This document shows positions 1-5,521 of a DNA stretch of 6,179 nt, piece by piece. Under the pieces are notes generated by a model. That model worked only from the letters and a program-made list of their open reading frames with translations, was not told the DNA's origin and ran no database searches. The stretch's first letter is position 1. Each line of letters opens with the position of its first letter. Origin of the DNA: an uncultured Neisseria sp. (GTDB lineage Bacteria; Pseudomonadota; Gammaproteobacteria; Burkholderiales; Neisseriaceae); the NCBI GenBank assembly GCA_927911515.1, contig CAKMQH010000009.1:1-6179 (forward strand). Direction: 5' to 3'. The position numbers were made by a program, and so were the translations under genes.

Positions 1-447
1 GTACCTCTCGCCGATATTGGACTTGTTCAACCGAGAAATCGTCGCCTACGCCATGAGCCGCAATGCTAACAGCGAAATGGTGAAGGAAATGCTCGAAAAG
101 CCGCACCCCGGCTGACCGGCGAAGGAACGATGCTTCATTCCGACCAAGGCGTGCTGTACCGTACGTCGGGATATAGGGAATTGCTTGCGGAGCATTCCAT
201 GGTTCAAAGCATGTCGCGTAAGGTGAACTGTTGGGACAATGCGCCGATGGAGAGCTTCTTTGCGGTATTGAAGACGGAGTGTTTCTATAACGCAGGGGAA
301 TTGACGGTGGACGAATTGATGAAGCAGATAGATGATTATATGGATTACTACAACCGGGAGCGTTGCAGTTTGAAATTGAAAAAGCTGAGTCCTGTCGCAT
401 TACAGAACCCAGCTTGCACAGAGCGCCTGAATAAAAGGCTTTTATGA
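1..447 (+). pseudogene. IS3-family transposase (OrfB, DDE integrase core), 5'-partial and frameshifted
   Basis: This is the C-terminal part of an IS3-family OrfB, the rve-type DDE recombinase that cuts and joins IS ends. The gene enters from the left edge. Positions 2-112 read in one frame (starting YLSPILDLFNREIVAYAMSR) and stop at TGA 113-115. The homologous protein resumes in the next frame, where the residues before MLHSDQG read AAPRLTGEGT. Rejoining MLEK to that segment needs one extra base near 98-101, so one nucleotide has been lost. In the second part the catalytic Asp is in HSDQG and the catalytic Glu in NAPMESFF, exactly 35 residues apart as the family's D(35)E spacing requires; the first catalytic Asp lies outside the window. 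The tail with DYMDYYNRERCSLKLKKLSP is the typical IS3 C-terminus. The stop TGA at 445-447 abuts the terminal repeat. As written, the element makes no full transposase. Confidence 0.92.
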
Positions 448-473
448 GTGTCCAAGATTTGGGGGCCAGTTCA
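448..473 (+). repeat. Right terminal inverted repeat of the IS3-family element
   Basis: Directly after the transposase stop comes GTGTCCAAGATTTGGGGGCC followed by AGTTCA. Read outward-in on the minus strand it begins TGAACTGGCCCCCAAA. The terminal TG...CA and the C-rich block followed by a TTGGACA-like segment are typical of IS3-family ends, most like the IS150 subgroup. The IS boundary is therefore placed at about 473. The left end and any target duplication lie outside the window; the flanking bases AAC or AACC at 474 are candidates for the duplicated target. Confidence 0.75.
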
Positions 474-487
474 AACCTGTTTCCAAG

Positions 488-501
488 TTTTCAGACGACC
501 T
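488..501 (-). repeat. Unpaired DNA uptake sequence (AGGTCGTCTGAAAA), likely one arm of the corC terminator
   Basis: On the minus strand this reads AGGTCGTCTGAAAA, a full 12-base mucosa-type DUS plus two As. It lies 27 bases past the corC stop, where Neisseria often place inverted DUS pairs as terminators. No opposite-strand partner is present, and only 14 bases separate it from the IS end. It is the only intergenic DUS here without a partner, which suggests that the IS entered the loop of a former hairpin (inference). Confidence 0.85.
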
Positions 502-528
502 TTGTCTTTGATTGTCGAACGAATCCCG

Positions 529-1353
529 TTATTTGACCTTAGTCGCCATCAGCGTATGCAACCGCCGGTTGTCGGCGCGGGCGACGGTGAACTGCAAACC
601 GCCGATCACGACTTTTTCGCCGCGCACGGGCAAGTGTCCCAATTCCTGAATGACCAACCCGCCGATGCTGTCGGCTTCTTCGCTGCTGTAATCCGTACCG
701 AAAAAGGCGTTGATGTCTTCAATTTCGGTTACGGCGTTGATACGCCAGCGTTCGGTGGAAACGGCGTGGATGTTGTCCGCGCTTTCGTCTTCGTCAAACT
801 CGTCTTCGATGTCGCCAACGATTTGTTCGATGATGTCTTCAAAGGTTACCAAACCTGATGTGCCGCCGTATTCGTCGATGACGATAGCCATGTGGTTGCG
901 CTGCTCGCGGAATTCTTTCAAAAGCGCGTTCAGTGATTTGCCTTCGGGTACGAAAACGGCAGGACGAAGGATGGATTTGAGGTTGAACTGCTCGGGATTG
1001 AACATGTATTTGAGCAGGTCTTTGGCGTGCAGAATGCCGAGGACTTCGTCTTTGTCTTCACCGATGACGGGGAAGCGGGAATGGGCGGTTTCGATGACGT
1101 AGGCGGTGATGCGCTCGATGCTGTCGTTTTCTTTCAAAACGTTCATGTGGCTGCGGGTGATCATGGCATCGCGCACTTCCAAGTCGGAAAAGTCGAGGAC
1201 TTTTTCCAGCCGCAAAAGTGTATCCGCGTCAAACACTTCCTGCTCGTGCGCCTGCCGCAGCAGGCTGAGTACGTCTTCGGCGGAATCGGGTTCGCCGGCA
1301 ATTCGGGAAATCAAACGTTCAAAAAATGTCGGTTTCGACCGGGTGTCGTCCAT
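529..1353 (-). CDS. corC: CorC/YbeX-type CBS-domain protein (HlyC/CorC family)
   Basis: This 274-residue cytoplasmic protein belongs to the CorC/YbeX family, named for a role in magnesium and cobalt efflux together with CorA; E. coli YbeX has also been linked to ribosome metabolism. A short N-terminal segment (about 1-60) precedes the first CBS domain (about 65-120, with SRFPVIGEDKDEVLGILHAK), the second CBS domain (about 127-190, with HMAIVIDEYGGTSGLVTFED) and a C-terminal CorC_HlyC domain (about 198-272, with SIGGLVIQELGHLP). An acidic linker, DEFDEDES, follows the second CBS domain. No DUF21 membrane segment is present, so this is the short soluble type, close to the usual 290 residues. 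The start ATG lies one base after the ybeY stop (TGA-A-ATG), with AGAGGA upstream inside ybeY, which implies translational coupling. In enterobacteria lnt follows this gene; here an IS does. Confidence 0.93.
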   Translation of the reverse strand: MDDTRSKPTFFERLISRIAGEPDSAEDVLSLLRQAHEQEVFDADTLLRLEKVLDFSDLEVRDAMITRSHMNVLKENDSIERITAYVIETAHSRFPVIGEDKDEVLGILHAKDLLKYMFNPEQFNLKSILRPAVFVPEGKSLNALLKEFREQRNHMAIVIDEYGGTSGLVTFEDIIEQIVGDIEDEFDEDESADNIHAVSTERWRINAVTEIEDINAFFGTDYSSEEADSIGGLVIQELGHLPVRGEKVVIGGLQFTVARADNRRLHTLMATKVK

Positions 1354-1354
1354 T

Positions 1355-1870
1355 TCAGTATTCGTCCTCTTGGTAGGGGTTGGGATAACCTGCCGCCTGC
1401 ATCAGGCGGATTTCGAGCGCCTCCATTTCTTCGGCCTCAGTCTCTTCTATGTGGTCGTAGCCCATCAGGTGTAGCGTGCCGTGCATGGTCAGGTGGGCAA
1501 AGTGCTGCTCGGCGGTTTTGCCCTGCTCGGCTGCTTCTTTTAAGACAACTTGCGGGCAGATGATCAAATCGCCGCAAAGCTCGTCTGAAAACTGATCGGG
1601 CAGGATTTCGCCTTCGTTCAAGGCAAAACTCAACACATTGGTGGCGTAGTCTTTGCCGCGGTAATCGCGGTTGTAGGCGCGGGCTTCTTCTTCGTCCAGA
1701 AGAATCAGGCTGATGTCGGCGCGGCGGTATTCGTTTTTCAACGCCGCCCATGCCCAGCGGTAAAAATCGCGTTCGCTTGGAAGATTGGCGGCGGTTGAGG
1801 CGTTTTCAAAATTCAGGCAGAAACGTTGCCGCTGCAACGATAAGAAAGGATATTTTTTGGCGCGCTTCAT
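1355..1870 (-). CDS. ybeY: Endoribonuclease YbeY, rRNA maturation factor
   Basis: YbeY is a zinc-dependent single-strand endoribonuclease needed for 16S rRNA 3'-end maturation and 70S ribosome quality control. The protein has 171 residues, about the family length with a short N-terminal extension. The diagnostic H-x3-H-x5-H metal site is seen in HGTLHLMGYDH, at His130, His134 and His140. The preceding conserved block NRDYRGKDYATNVLSF (about 67-82) is also intact. The start MKRAKKYPFLSLQRQRF matches my memory of Neisseria YbeY proteins, though no strong Shine-Dalgarno precedes it. The gene is followed by corC with a one-base gap; the ybeY-ybeX order is conserved in many Gram-negative bacteria. 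The phoH-like ybeZ that often precedes ybeY is absent here, and a divergent lipoprotein gene lies upstream instead. Confidence 0.96.
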   Translation of the reverse strand: MKRAKKYPFLSLQRQRFCLNFENASTAANLPSERDFYRWAWAALKNEYRRADISLILLDEEEARAYNRDYRGKDYATNVLSFALNEGEILPDQFSDELCGDLIICPQVVLKEAAEQGKTAEQHFAHLTMHGTLHLMGYDHIEETEAEEMEALEIRLMQAAGYPNPYQEDEY

Positions 1871-1946
1871 GCTGTAAGGCTGTTGGGTTTAAAATGTTTT
1901 TAGAGAATAAGTTTTATTTTACGGCAGTATGCACTAACATCATGCT

Positions 1947-1980
1947 GACAGACCCTGTATTCCGTTTCTTGCGGTCTGTC
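1947..1980. repeat. Inverted repeat GACAGACC / GGTCTGTC
   Basis: GACAGACC at 1947-1954 is an exact reverse complement of GGTCTGTC at 1973-1980, with an 18-base loop. No T-run follows on either strand, so it is not a standard intrinsic terminator. It could be a protein-binding site or an mRNA leader structure; nothing in the sequence decides this. Confidence 0.55.
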
Positions 1981-1985
1981 GAAAT

Positions 1986-2001
1986 CGGCATTTCAATGCC
2001 G
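1986..2001. repeat. Short hairpin CGGCAT-TTCA-ATGCCG
   Basis: A perfect 6-bp stem with a TTCA loop lies five bases after the larger inverted repeat. It may be part of the 5' leader or an operator for one of the divergent genes. No T-run follows. The function is unknown. Confidence 0.5.
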
Positions 2002-2096
2002 GTACACATTATAGTTTATTTCGTTGCAATAGATATAGTACAACACTTTCTCTGACAGCTTCTCAGCGGAATACCCTTCAACCACGGTAATTGCAA

Positions 2097-2474
2097 ATGA
2101 ACAAATTTCTTTTTCCCATACTGATTGCCCTGACAGCCTGCTCCCCGCAAAACAAAATCGAAACGTCGGCTGCCCGACCGACGGAAACGACGACAGAAAA
2201 AAGCAGCGGCGATATGGTCAAAATGACAGGAACAGTCCATTATTCGCTCGAACAGGCTGAATTTACCGCCAATGGTAAAACCTATTTCCTCAACGGCGGC
2301 GAAAGCCTGATGGACCAAGTAGAAAAGAACCGCCTGAGTTCCGGCTCATATAACGTTACCCTGAACAATGTCTGCATTCAGGGAAAAGTATTGAACAAAG
2401 AACAGAACCAAGGCAACGGATTTGGTCCTTTGGGCAAGTACAGTCAAGCAGTTACCGTAGAAAGTTTGTGTTAG
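2097..2474 (+). CDS. Small predicted lipoprotein, function unknown
   Basis: I do not recognise this family. The product is 125 residues with a short type II signal peptide, MNKFLFPILIALTAC. The lipobox LTAC predicts lipidation at Cys15, and Ser at +2 favours the outer membrane by the general sorting rule. A Ser/Thr/Glu-rich linker (about 16-40) is followed by a small beta-rich domain (VKMTGTVHYSLEQAEFTANG). Two further cysteines, Cys93 (NNVCIQG) and the C-terminal residue Cys125, could form a disulfide in the periplasm. The in-frame TTG at 2091 would add only Met-Gln; ATG 2097 is preferred because it gives a normal signal peptide start. Shine-Dalgarno pairing is weak. hemC starts 46 bases downstream with no hairpin between, so cotranscription is possible. 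Confidence 0.82.
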   Translation: MNKFLFPILIALTACSPQNKIETSAARPTETTTEKSSGDMVKMTGTVHYSLEQAEFTANGKTYFLNGGESLMDQVEKNRLSSGSYNVTLNNVCIQGKVLNKEQNQGNGFGPLGKYSQAVTVESLC

Positions 2475-2520
2475 ACTGTCGAACTTCCCGCCTCATGAAT
2501 TAGAAAATCAGAAACAGCAA

Positions 2521-3330
2521 ATGAACCCGAAAAAACTCGTTATCGCCAGCCGCGAAAGCCTGCTTGCCATGTGGCAGGCAAAACATATCCAAGGTCGTCT
2601 GAAAACCCTGTATCCCGACTGCGAAGTCGAAATCTTGGGCATGACCACGCGCGGCGACCAGATTTTGGACAAAACCCTGTCGAAAATCGGCGGCAAAGGC
2701 CTGTTTATCAAAGAGCTGGAACAAGCCTTGCAAGACGGACGCGCCGATTTGGCAGTACATTCGATTAAAGACGTGCCGATGGATTTGCCTGAAGGCTTCA
2801 CCCTTGCCGCCATCGGCGAGCGCGCCAATCCGTTTGACGCGTTCGTATCCAACCAATATGCGCGTTTGGAAGAAATGCCCAAAGGCGCCGTCGTCGGCAC
2901 ATCCAGCCTGCGCCGCGAAGCCCAGTTGCGCGCCCGCTATCCGCACTTAGTCATCAAGCCCCTGCGCGGCAACGTACAAACCCGCCTGTCCAAACTCGAC
3001 AACGGCGAATACGATGCCATCATCCTCGCCGCCGCCGGATTGCAACGTTTGGAACTGGACGAACGCATCCGCCTGATTCTCTCCGAAGCTGACAGCCTGC
3101 CCGCCGCAGGACAAGGCGCGTTGGGCATCGAAATCGCCGCACACCGCACCGACCTTTCGGACGTATTGAAACCCTTAAACCACGACGTCACACACGCCTG
3201 CGTGACCGCCGAACGCGCCCTTGCCCGCGCTTTGGGCGGAAGCTGCCAAGTGCCGCTTGCCGCGTATTGCACCAAAGAAAACGGCCTGCTCACCCTGCGC
3301 GGACTGGTCGGACACCCTGCGGTTCGGTAA
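2521..3330 (+). CDS. hemC: Hydroxymethylbilane synthase (porphobilinogen deaminase), prematurely stopped
   Basis: HemC polymerises four porphobilinogens into hydroxymethylbilane in heme synthesis. All of domains 1 and 2 are seen: TTRGDQILDKTLSKIGGKGL, AVHSIKDVP with the catalytic Asp at residue 84, VGTSSLRREAQL, RGNVQTRL and LPAAGQGALGIE. The dipyrromethane cofactor Cys is residue 242 in ALGGSCQVPLAAYC. Both residues match the E. coli numbering exactly. The frame ends at residue 269 (TAA 3328-3330), about 42 residues short of the family's usual 310 or so. Just before the stop the conserved GHPDGS is read as GHPAVR: the Asp codon appears to have lost its A, between 3319 and 3320. The rest of the C-terminus follows at 3331-3456. 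As written, domain 3 is truncated and activity is doubtful. Because this pathway matters to a heme-making bacterium, a base-calling error is a real alternative. Confidence 0.93.
   Translation: MNPKKLVIASRESLLAMWQAKHIQGRLKTLYPDCEVEILGMTTRGDQILDKTLSKIGGKGLFIKELEQALQDGRADLAVHSIKDVPMDLPEGFTLAAIGERANPFDAFVSNQYARLEEMPKGAVVGTSSLRREAQLRARYPHLVIKPLRGNVQTRLSKLDNGEYDAIILAAAGLQRLELDERIRLILSEADSLPAAGQGALGIEIAAHRTDLSDVLKPLNHDVTHACVTAERALARALGGSCQVPLAAYCTKENGLLTLRGLVGHPAVR
2592..2603 (+). repeat. DNA uptake sequence inside hemC
   Basis: AGGTCGTCTGAA is a perfect 12-base mucosa-type DUS, followed by AA. It lies within the coding frame and encodes part of QGRLK near residues 24-28. DUS are recognised by the pilin ComP during natural transformation in Neisseriaceae. 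There is no inverted partner, so it acts as an uptake tag only and not as a terminator. Confidence 0.9.
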
Positions 3331-3456
3331 TCTTGCAGCGCACGCGCAAGCCCCGCCGCCTACGCCGACGCACTCGGACGCGCAGTCGCCAAAAAGTTGG
3401 CGGACGACGGCGCGCAAGAATTGATTGAAGCCGTTTTGAAAGAACAAGCCGAATAA
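3331..3456 (+). pseudogene. hemC: C-terminal tail of hemC beyond the premature stop
   Basis: After the TAA at 3328-3330 the same reading frame resumes HemC-like sequence: PAAYADALGRAVAKKLADDG, then AQELIEAVLKEQAE and TAA at 3454-3456. The whole span 2521-3456 would be 311 residues plus stop, the normal HemC length. The out-of-frame part is limited to about 3319-3357. If the missing A is restored, the reading is GHPDGSVIL, and a second change (one extra base, or two lost) before the PAAYA segment brings the frame back. The defect is therefore a short frame-shifted island, not a lost 3' end. Confidence 0.85.
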
Positions 3457-3469
3457 ATCGGTTCACGAT

Positions 3470-3536
3470 AAAAGGTCGTCTGAAAACGTCGCATCGGGTT
3501 CAAACCCGTTGAAACCGCGTTTTCAGACGACCTTTT
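3470..3536. terminator. Inverted-DUS terminator after hemC
   Basis: The arm 3470-3488 (AAAAGGTCGTCTGAAAACG) is a perfect 19-base reverse complement of 3518-3536, which ends in TTTT. The loop holds a second small stem, CGGGT-TCAA-ACCCG, at 3495-3508. The T-tail for rightward transcripts fits an intrinsic terminator 13 bases after the hemC tail stop. Both arms contain a full DUS. Confidence 0.93.
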
Positions 3537-3636
3537 CTTGCTTATAACTTTTGGTTTGCAGCACATAACCAATCAGTCTTTCCCGTCAAACGACAATCAG
3601 AGTAGTATGCCACATTCCGTTCAATACACTGAAAAC

Positions 3637-3642
3637 AAAGGT
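3637..3642 (+). promoter_or_regulatory. Ribosome binding site that decides the AhpD-like start
   Basis: AAAGGT lies six bases before ATG 3649. Two longer in-frame starts exist, TTG 3538 inside the terminator tail and ATG 3607, but neither has comparable spacing to a purine-rich site. The short start also gives a protein that begins directly with conserved-looking sequence. Confidence 0.7.
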
Positions 3643-3648
3643 ATAAAT

Positions 3649-4197
3649 ATGGCACGCTTAACCGTACACACCGTCGAAACCGCTCCCGAAGCAGCAAAAC
3701 CCCGCGTCGAAGCCGCGCTGAAAAACAACGGCTTCATCCCCAACCTCATCGGCGTATTGGCAAACGCGCCTGAAGCGTTGGCGTTCTATCAAGAAGTCGG
3801 CAAACTGAACGCCGCCAACAGCTTGACTCCCGGTGAAGTCGAAGTCATCCAAATCATCGCCGCCCGTACCAACGAATGCGGTTTCTGCGTGGCAGGCCAC
3901 ACCAAACTGGCAACCCTGAAAAAACTCCTGTCCGAACAATCCATCAAAGCCTCGCGCGCATTGGCAGCAGGCGAATTTGACGATGCCAAACTGGGCGCGC
4001 TCGCCGCGTTTACCCAAGCCGTGATGGCGAAAAAAGGCGCGGTATCCGATGCCGAACTCAAAGCCTTCTTCGACGCAGGCTACAACCAGCAGCAGGCTGT
4101 CGAAGTCGTGATGGGCGTTGCCTTGGCGACTTTGTGCAACTACGTCAACAACGTCGCGCAAACAGACATCAACCCTGAATTGCAGGCGTTCGCCTGA
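3649..4197 (+). CDS. AhpD/carboxymuconolactone decarboxylase-family protein with CxxC motif
   Basis: The 182-residue, all-helical protein resembles the CMD/AhpD-like fold. Its hallmark is the redox motif NECGFCVAGH: Cys77, Cys80 and His84 follow Glu76, matching the E-C-x-x-C-x-x-x-H arrangement of AhpD-type peroxidase-linked disulfide reductases. Family members reduce peroxides or partner proteins through the Cys pair, while true decarboxylases usually lack it, so a thiol redox role is favoured. The substrate is unknown. A second helical repeat (about 100-175, with FTQAVMAKKGAVSDAELKAF and EVVMGVALATLCNYVNNVAQ) completes the fold. There is no signal peptide, so it is cytoplasmic. The gene lies between two DUS hairpins and is probably transcribed on its own. 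It precedes a flavoprotein and a rubredoxin, suggesting a redox neighbourhood without proving a shared pathway. Confidence 0.88.
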   Translation: MARLTVHTVETAPEAAKPRVEAALKNNGFIPNLIGVLANAPEALAFYQEVGKLNAANSLTPGEVEVIQIIAARTNECGFCVAGHTKLATLKKLLSEQSIKASRALAAGEFDDAKLGALAAFTQAVMAKKGAVSDAELKAFFDAGYNQQQAVEVVMGVALATLCNYVNNVAQTDINPELQAFA

Positions 4198-4206
4198 TTC
4201 TGACCC

Positions 4207-4260
4207 AAGGTCTCTGAAAAGCGTCGGCAAACCATTTGCCCGTTTTCAGACGACCTTTTT
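4207..4260 (+). terminator. Degenerate inverted-DUS terminator after the AhpD-like gene
   Basis: The right arm 4243-4257 (TTTTCAGACGACCTT) contains a complete DUS on the minus strand and runs into a T-tract to 4260. The left arm 4207-4220 reads AAGGTCTCTGAAAA and lacks the G of GTCGTC, giving a one-base bulge. An inner perfect hairpin, GGCAAA-CCA-TTTGCC (4226-4240), extends the structure. It sits 9 bases past the stop and should still terminate rightward transcription. Confidence 0.85.
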
Positions 4261-4349
4261 CAAAAATGCCGTCCCTGTAACGGACTACTTCCCCTTTCAA
4301 ACGGAACGCCCTTCCCGCGCCGTCTTCACACATTTTCAAGGATAAGATC

Positions 4350-5438
4350 ATGAACCGTGAAACCTTATTGTCTCAAGTTGCCGAACTCGTCAAAGCCAAA
4401 CTCAAACCCTTAGTGGATGAAATCGACCGCAATGGTTTGTATCCCGAAGATTTTATGCGCGAACTCGGCGCCATCGGCGGATTCGGTGCAGTCGGTACGG
4501 AAGCGGAAGGCGGCAGCGGCTTAGGTTTGGCGACGCAAATCGCCGTCCTGCGCGAAGTCGGCAAAGAATGCGGCGCGACCTCGTTCAGCGCATGGTGTCA
4601 GGCGGCTTGCGCGTGGTATCTGCACCAAACGCCCAACCAAGCCGTCAAAGACAAATACCTCGCCGACATCCTGCAAGGCAAAGTATTGGCGGGTACGGGT
4701 ATGTCCAATACCGTCAAACACCTCGCCGGCATTGAAAAACACAACCTCCAAGCCGAGCGCGTGGACGGCGGTTACACAGTCAACGGCGCGCTGCCGTGGG
4801 TCTCCAACATCGGTGAAGACCACATCTGGGCGAATACTGCCCAAATCGGCGACAGCTACGTCATGTTCATCACCGGCGGACAATGGGAAGGCGTAACCCT
4901 GCAAGCCTGCCCCGAATTTTGCGCCCTCGAAGGCACGCGCACGTTCAGCCTGAACTTCAAAGACGTATTCATCCCTGACGAAGACGTGATCGCCGCGCCC
5001 GAACAGTTCTCCGACTACATCTCCACCATCAAGTCCGGCTTTATCCTGCTGCAAATCGGCATCGGTGCGGGCGTAATCGACGGCAGCCTCGGCATCATCC
5101 GCATCGCCAACGTCGTCAACGCCGATGTCAACAGCTACCTCGACGACAGCTACGACAGCCTCAAAGCCGCTTTGGACGAAGCATGGCAAACAACCGAGCA
5201 ACTGGCGGACTTGGCGTGGAACAACACCCCCGACAACCTCGCCACGCTGAAACTGCGCGCCGCCGCCTCCGAGCTGACGCTTGCCGCCGCCCAATCCGCC
5301 GCCTTACACGCGGGTGCAAAAGGCTATCTCATGCGCAGCCCCGCCCAACGCCGCGTCCGCGAAGCCATGTTCGTCGCCATCGTTACCCCCGCGTTGAAAC
5401 ACTTGCGTAAAGAAATCGCGGCATTGGAAGCGGCATAA
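4350..5438 (+). CDS. Acyl-CoA dehydrogenase-fold flavoprotein, atypical active site
   Basis: This 362-residue protein has the three-part acyl-CoA dehydrogenase layout: an N-terminal helical domain (about 1-95, with GGFGAVGTEAEGGSGLGLAT), a middle beta domain (about 100-210, with GGYTVNGALPWVSN corresponding to the family's dGY-lnG-K-wisN block) and a C-terminal helical bundle (about 220-355). Such enzymes bind FAD and usually oxidise acyl-CoA at C2-C3. However, the C-terminal REA block (337-339) is followed by IVTPA (344-348) where the family usually has IYEGT, so the usual catalytic Glu appears replaced by Thr346. No obvious substitute Glu with the R-x-QFG block is seen. It may instead resemble the monooxygenase-like branch of the fold; the substrate is unknown. 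AAGGA at 4338-4342 sits seven bases before the ATG. The gene lies between DUS hairpins, and rubredoxin follows. Confidence 0.87.
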   Translation: MNRETLLSQVAELVKAKLKPLVDEIDRNGLYPEDFMRELGAIGGFGAVGTEAEGGSGLGLATQIAVLREVGKECGATSFSAWCQAACAWYLHQTPNQAVKDKYLADILQGKVLAGTGMSNTVKHLAGIEKHNLQAERVDGGYTVNGALPWVSNIGEDHIWANTAQIGDSYVMFITGGQWEGVTLQACPEFCALEGTRTFSLNFKDVFIPDEDVIAAPEQFSDYISTIKSGFILLQIGIGAGVIDGSLGIIRIANVVNADVNSYLDDSYDSLKAALDEAWQTTEQLADLAWNNTPDNLATLKLRAAASELTLAAAQSAALHAGAKGYLMRSPAQRRVREAMFVAIVTPALKHLRKEIAALEAA

Positions 5439-5459
5439 GGTTTTGAAACAGAAAACAAA

Positions 5460-5499
5460 AGGTCGTCTGAAACCTACCCAAACCGTTTTCAGACGACCT
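5460..5499. terminator. Inverted-DUS hairpin between flavoprotein and rubredoxin genes
   Basis: AGGTCGTCTGAAA (5460-5472) pairs perfectly with TTTCAGACGACCT (5487-5499) across a 14-base loop. For rightward transcripts the stem is followed by CAACCATC, not a T-run, so termination may be weak. The T-run is on the opposite strand (CCTTTTGTTTTC). The hairpin ends only 8 bases before the rubredoxin Shine-Dalgarno, so it may attenuate read-through into rubredoxin. Confidence 0.8.
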
Positions 5500-5521
5500 C
5501 AACCATCAGAAGGAACAAACC

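Larger units (their letters stand above)
1..473 (+). mobile_element. IS3-family insertion sequence, right end only
   Basis: The frameshifted OrfB (1-447) plus the right terminal repeat (448-473) define the 3' end of an IS3-family element continuing beyond the left edge. It lies immediately downstream of corC, which is on the opposite strand, with 55 bases between the IS end and the corC stop codon. I do not recognise the specific IS name. Confidence 0.85.
1871..2096. other. Divergent intergenic region between ybeY and the lipoprotein gene
   Basis: These 226 bases separate two divergent genes and should contain both promoters. The region is AT-rich near ybeY (ATTTTACG and TTTAAAATG) and holds two inverted repeats in its middle (1947-1980 and 1986-2001). 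TATAGT occurs at 2010-2015 and 2034-2039, each resembling a sigma-70 -10 box for the rightward gene. Neither has a convincing TTGACA at 16-18 bases, so no promoter is called. No tRNA, Correia-type repeat, DUS or small ORF with a ribosome site was recognised. Confidence 0.55.

Noticed and set aside
448..858. Plus-strand ORF antisense to the 3' end of corC
   Set aside because: It begins in the IS terminal repeat and runs opposite the corC C-terminal domain; no ribosome site or recognisable protein. It is a shadow frame.
1027..1563. Plus-strand ORF antisense to corC and ybeY
   Set aside because: It spans the opposite strand of two well-supported genes and has no family features of its own.
1579..1592. 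DUS-like GCTCGTCTGAAAA inside ybeY
   Set aside because: The first bases differ from AGGTCGTCTGAA at two positions and the codons are explained by conserved protein sequence; at most a degenerate DUS.
2010..2039. Two TATAGT boxes as promoters for the lipoprotein gene
   Set aside because: No acceptable -35 element at the right spacing could be found for either, so they were left as a note in the intergenic entry.
3495..3508. CGGGTTCAAACCCG resembling a tRNA T-arm
   Set aside because: No acceptor, D or anticodon stems surround it; it is the inner stem of the hemC terminator loop.
3538..3648. N-terminal extension of the AhpD-like protein from TTG 3538 or ATG 3607
   Set aside because: The TTG overlaps the terminator tail, and neither start has a ribosome site as good as AAAGGT before ATG 3649.
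3658..4230. 190-codon minus-strand ORF opposite the AhpD-like gene
   Set aside because: A shadow of the plus-strand gene, starting inside the DUS terminator region and lacking recognisable motifs.
4521..5294. 257-codon minus-strand ORF inside the flavoprotein gene
   Set aside because: A mirror frame of a GC-rich coding region with a low-complexity Gly/Val/Asp-rich translation; the plus-strand protein is clearly real.
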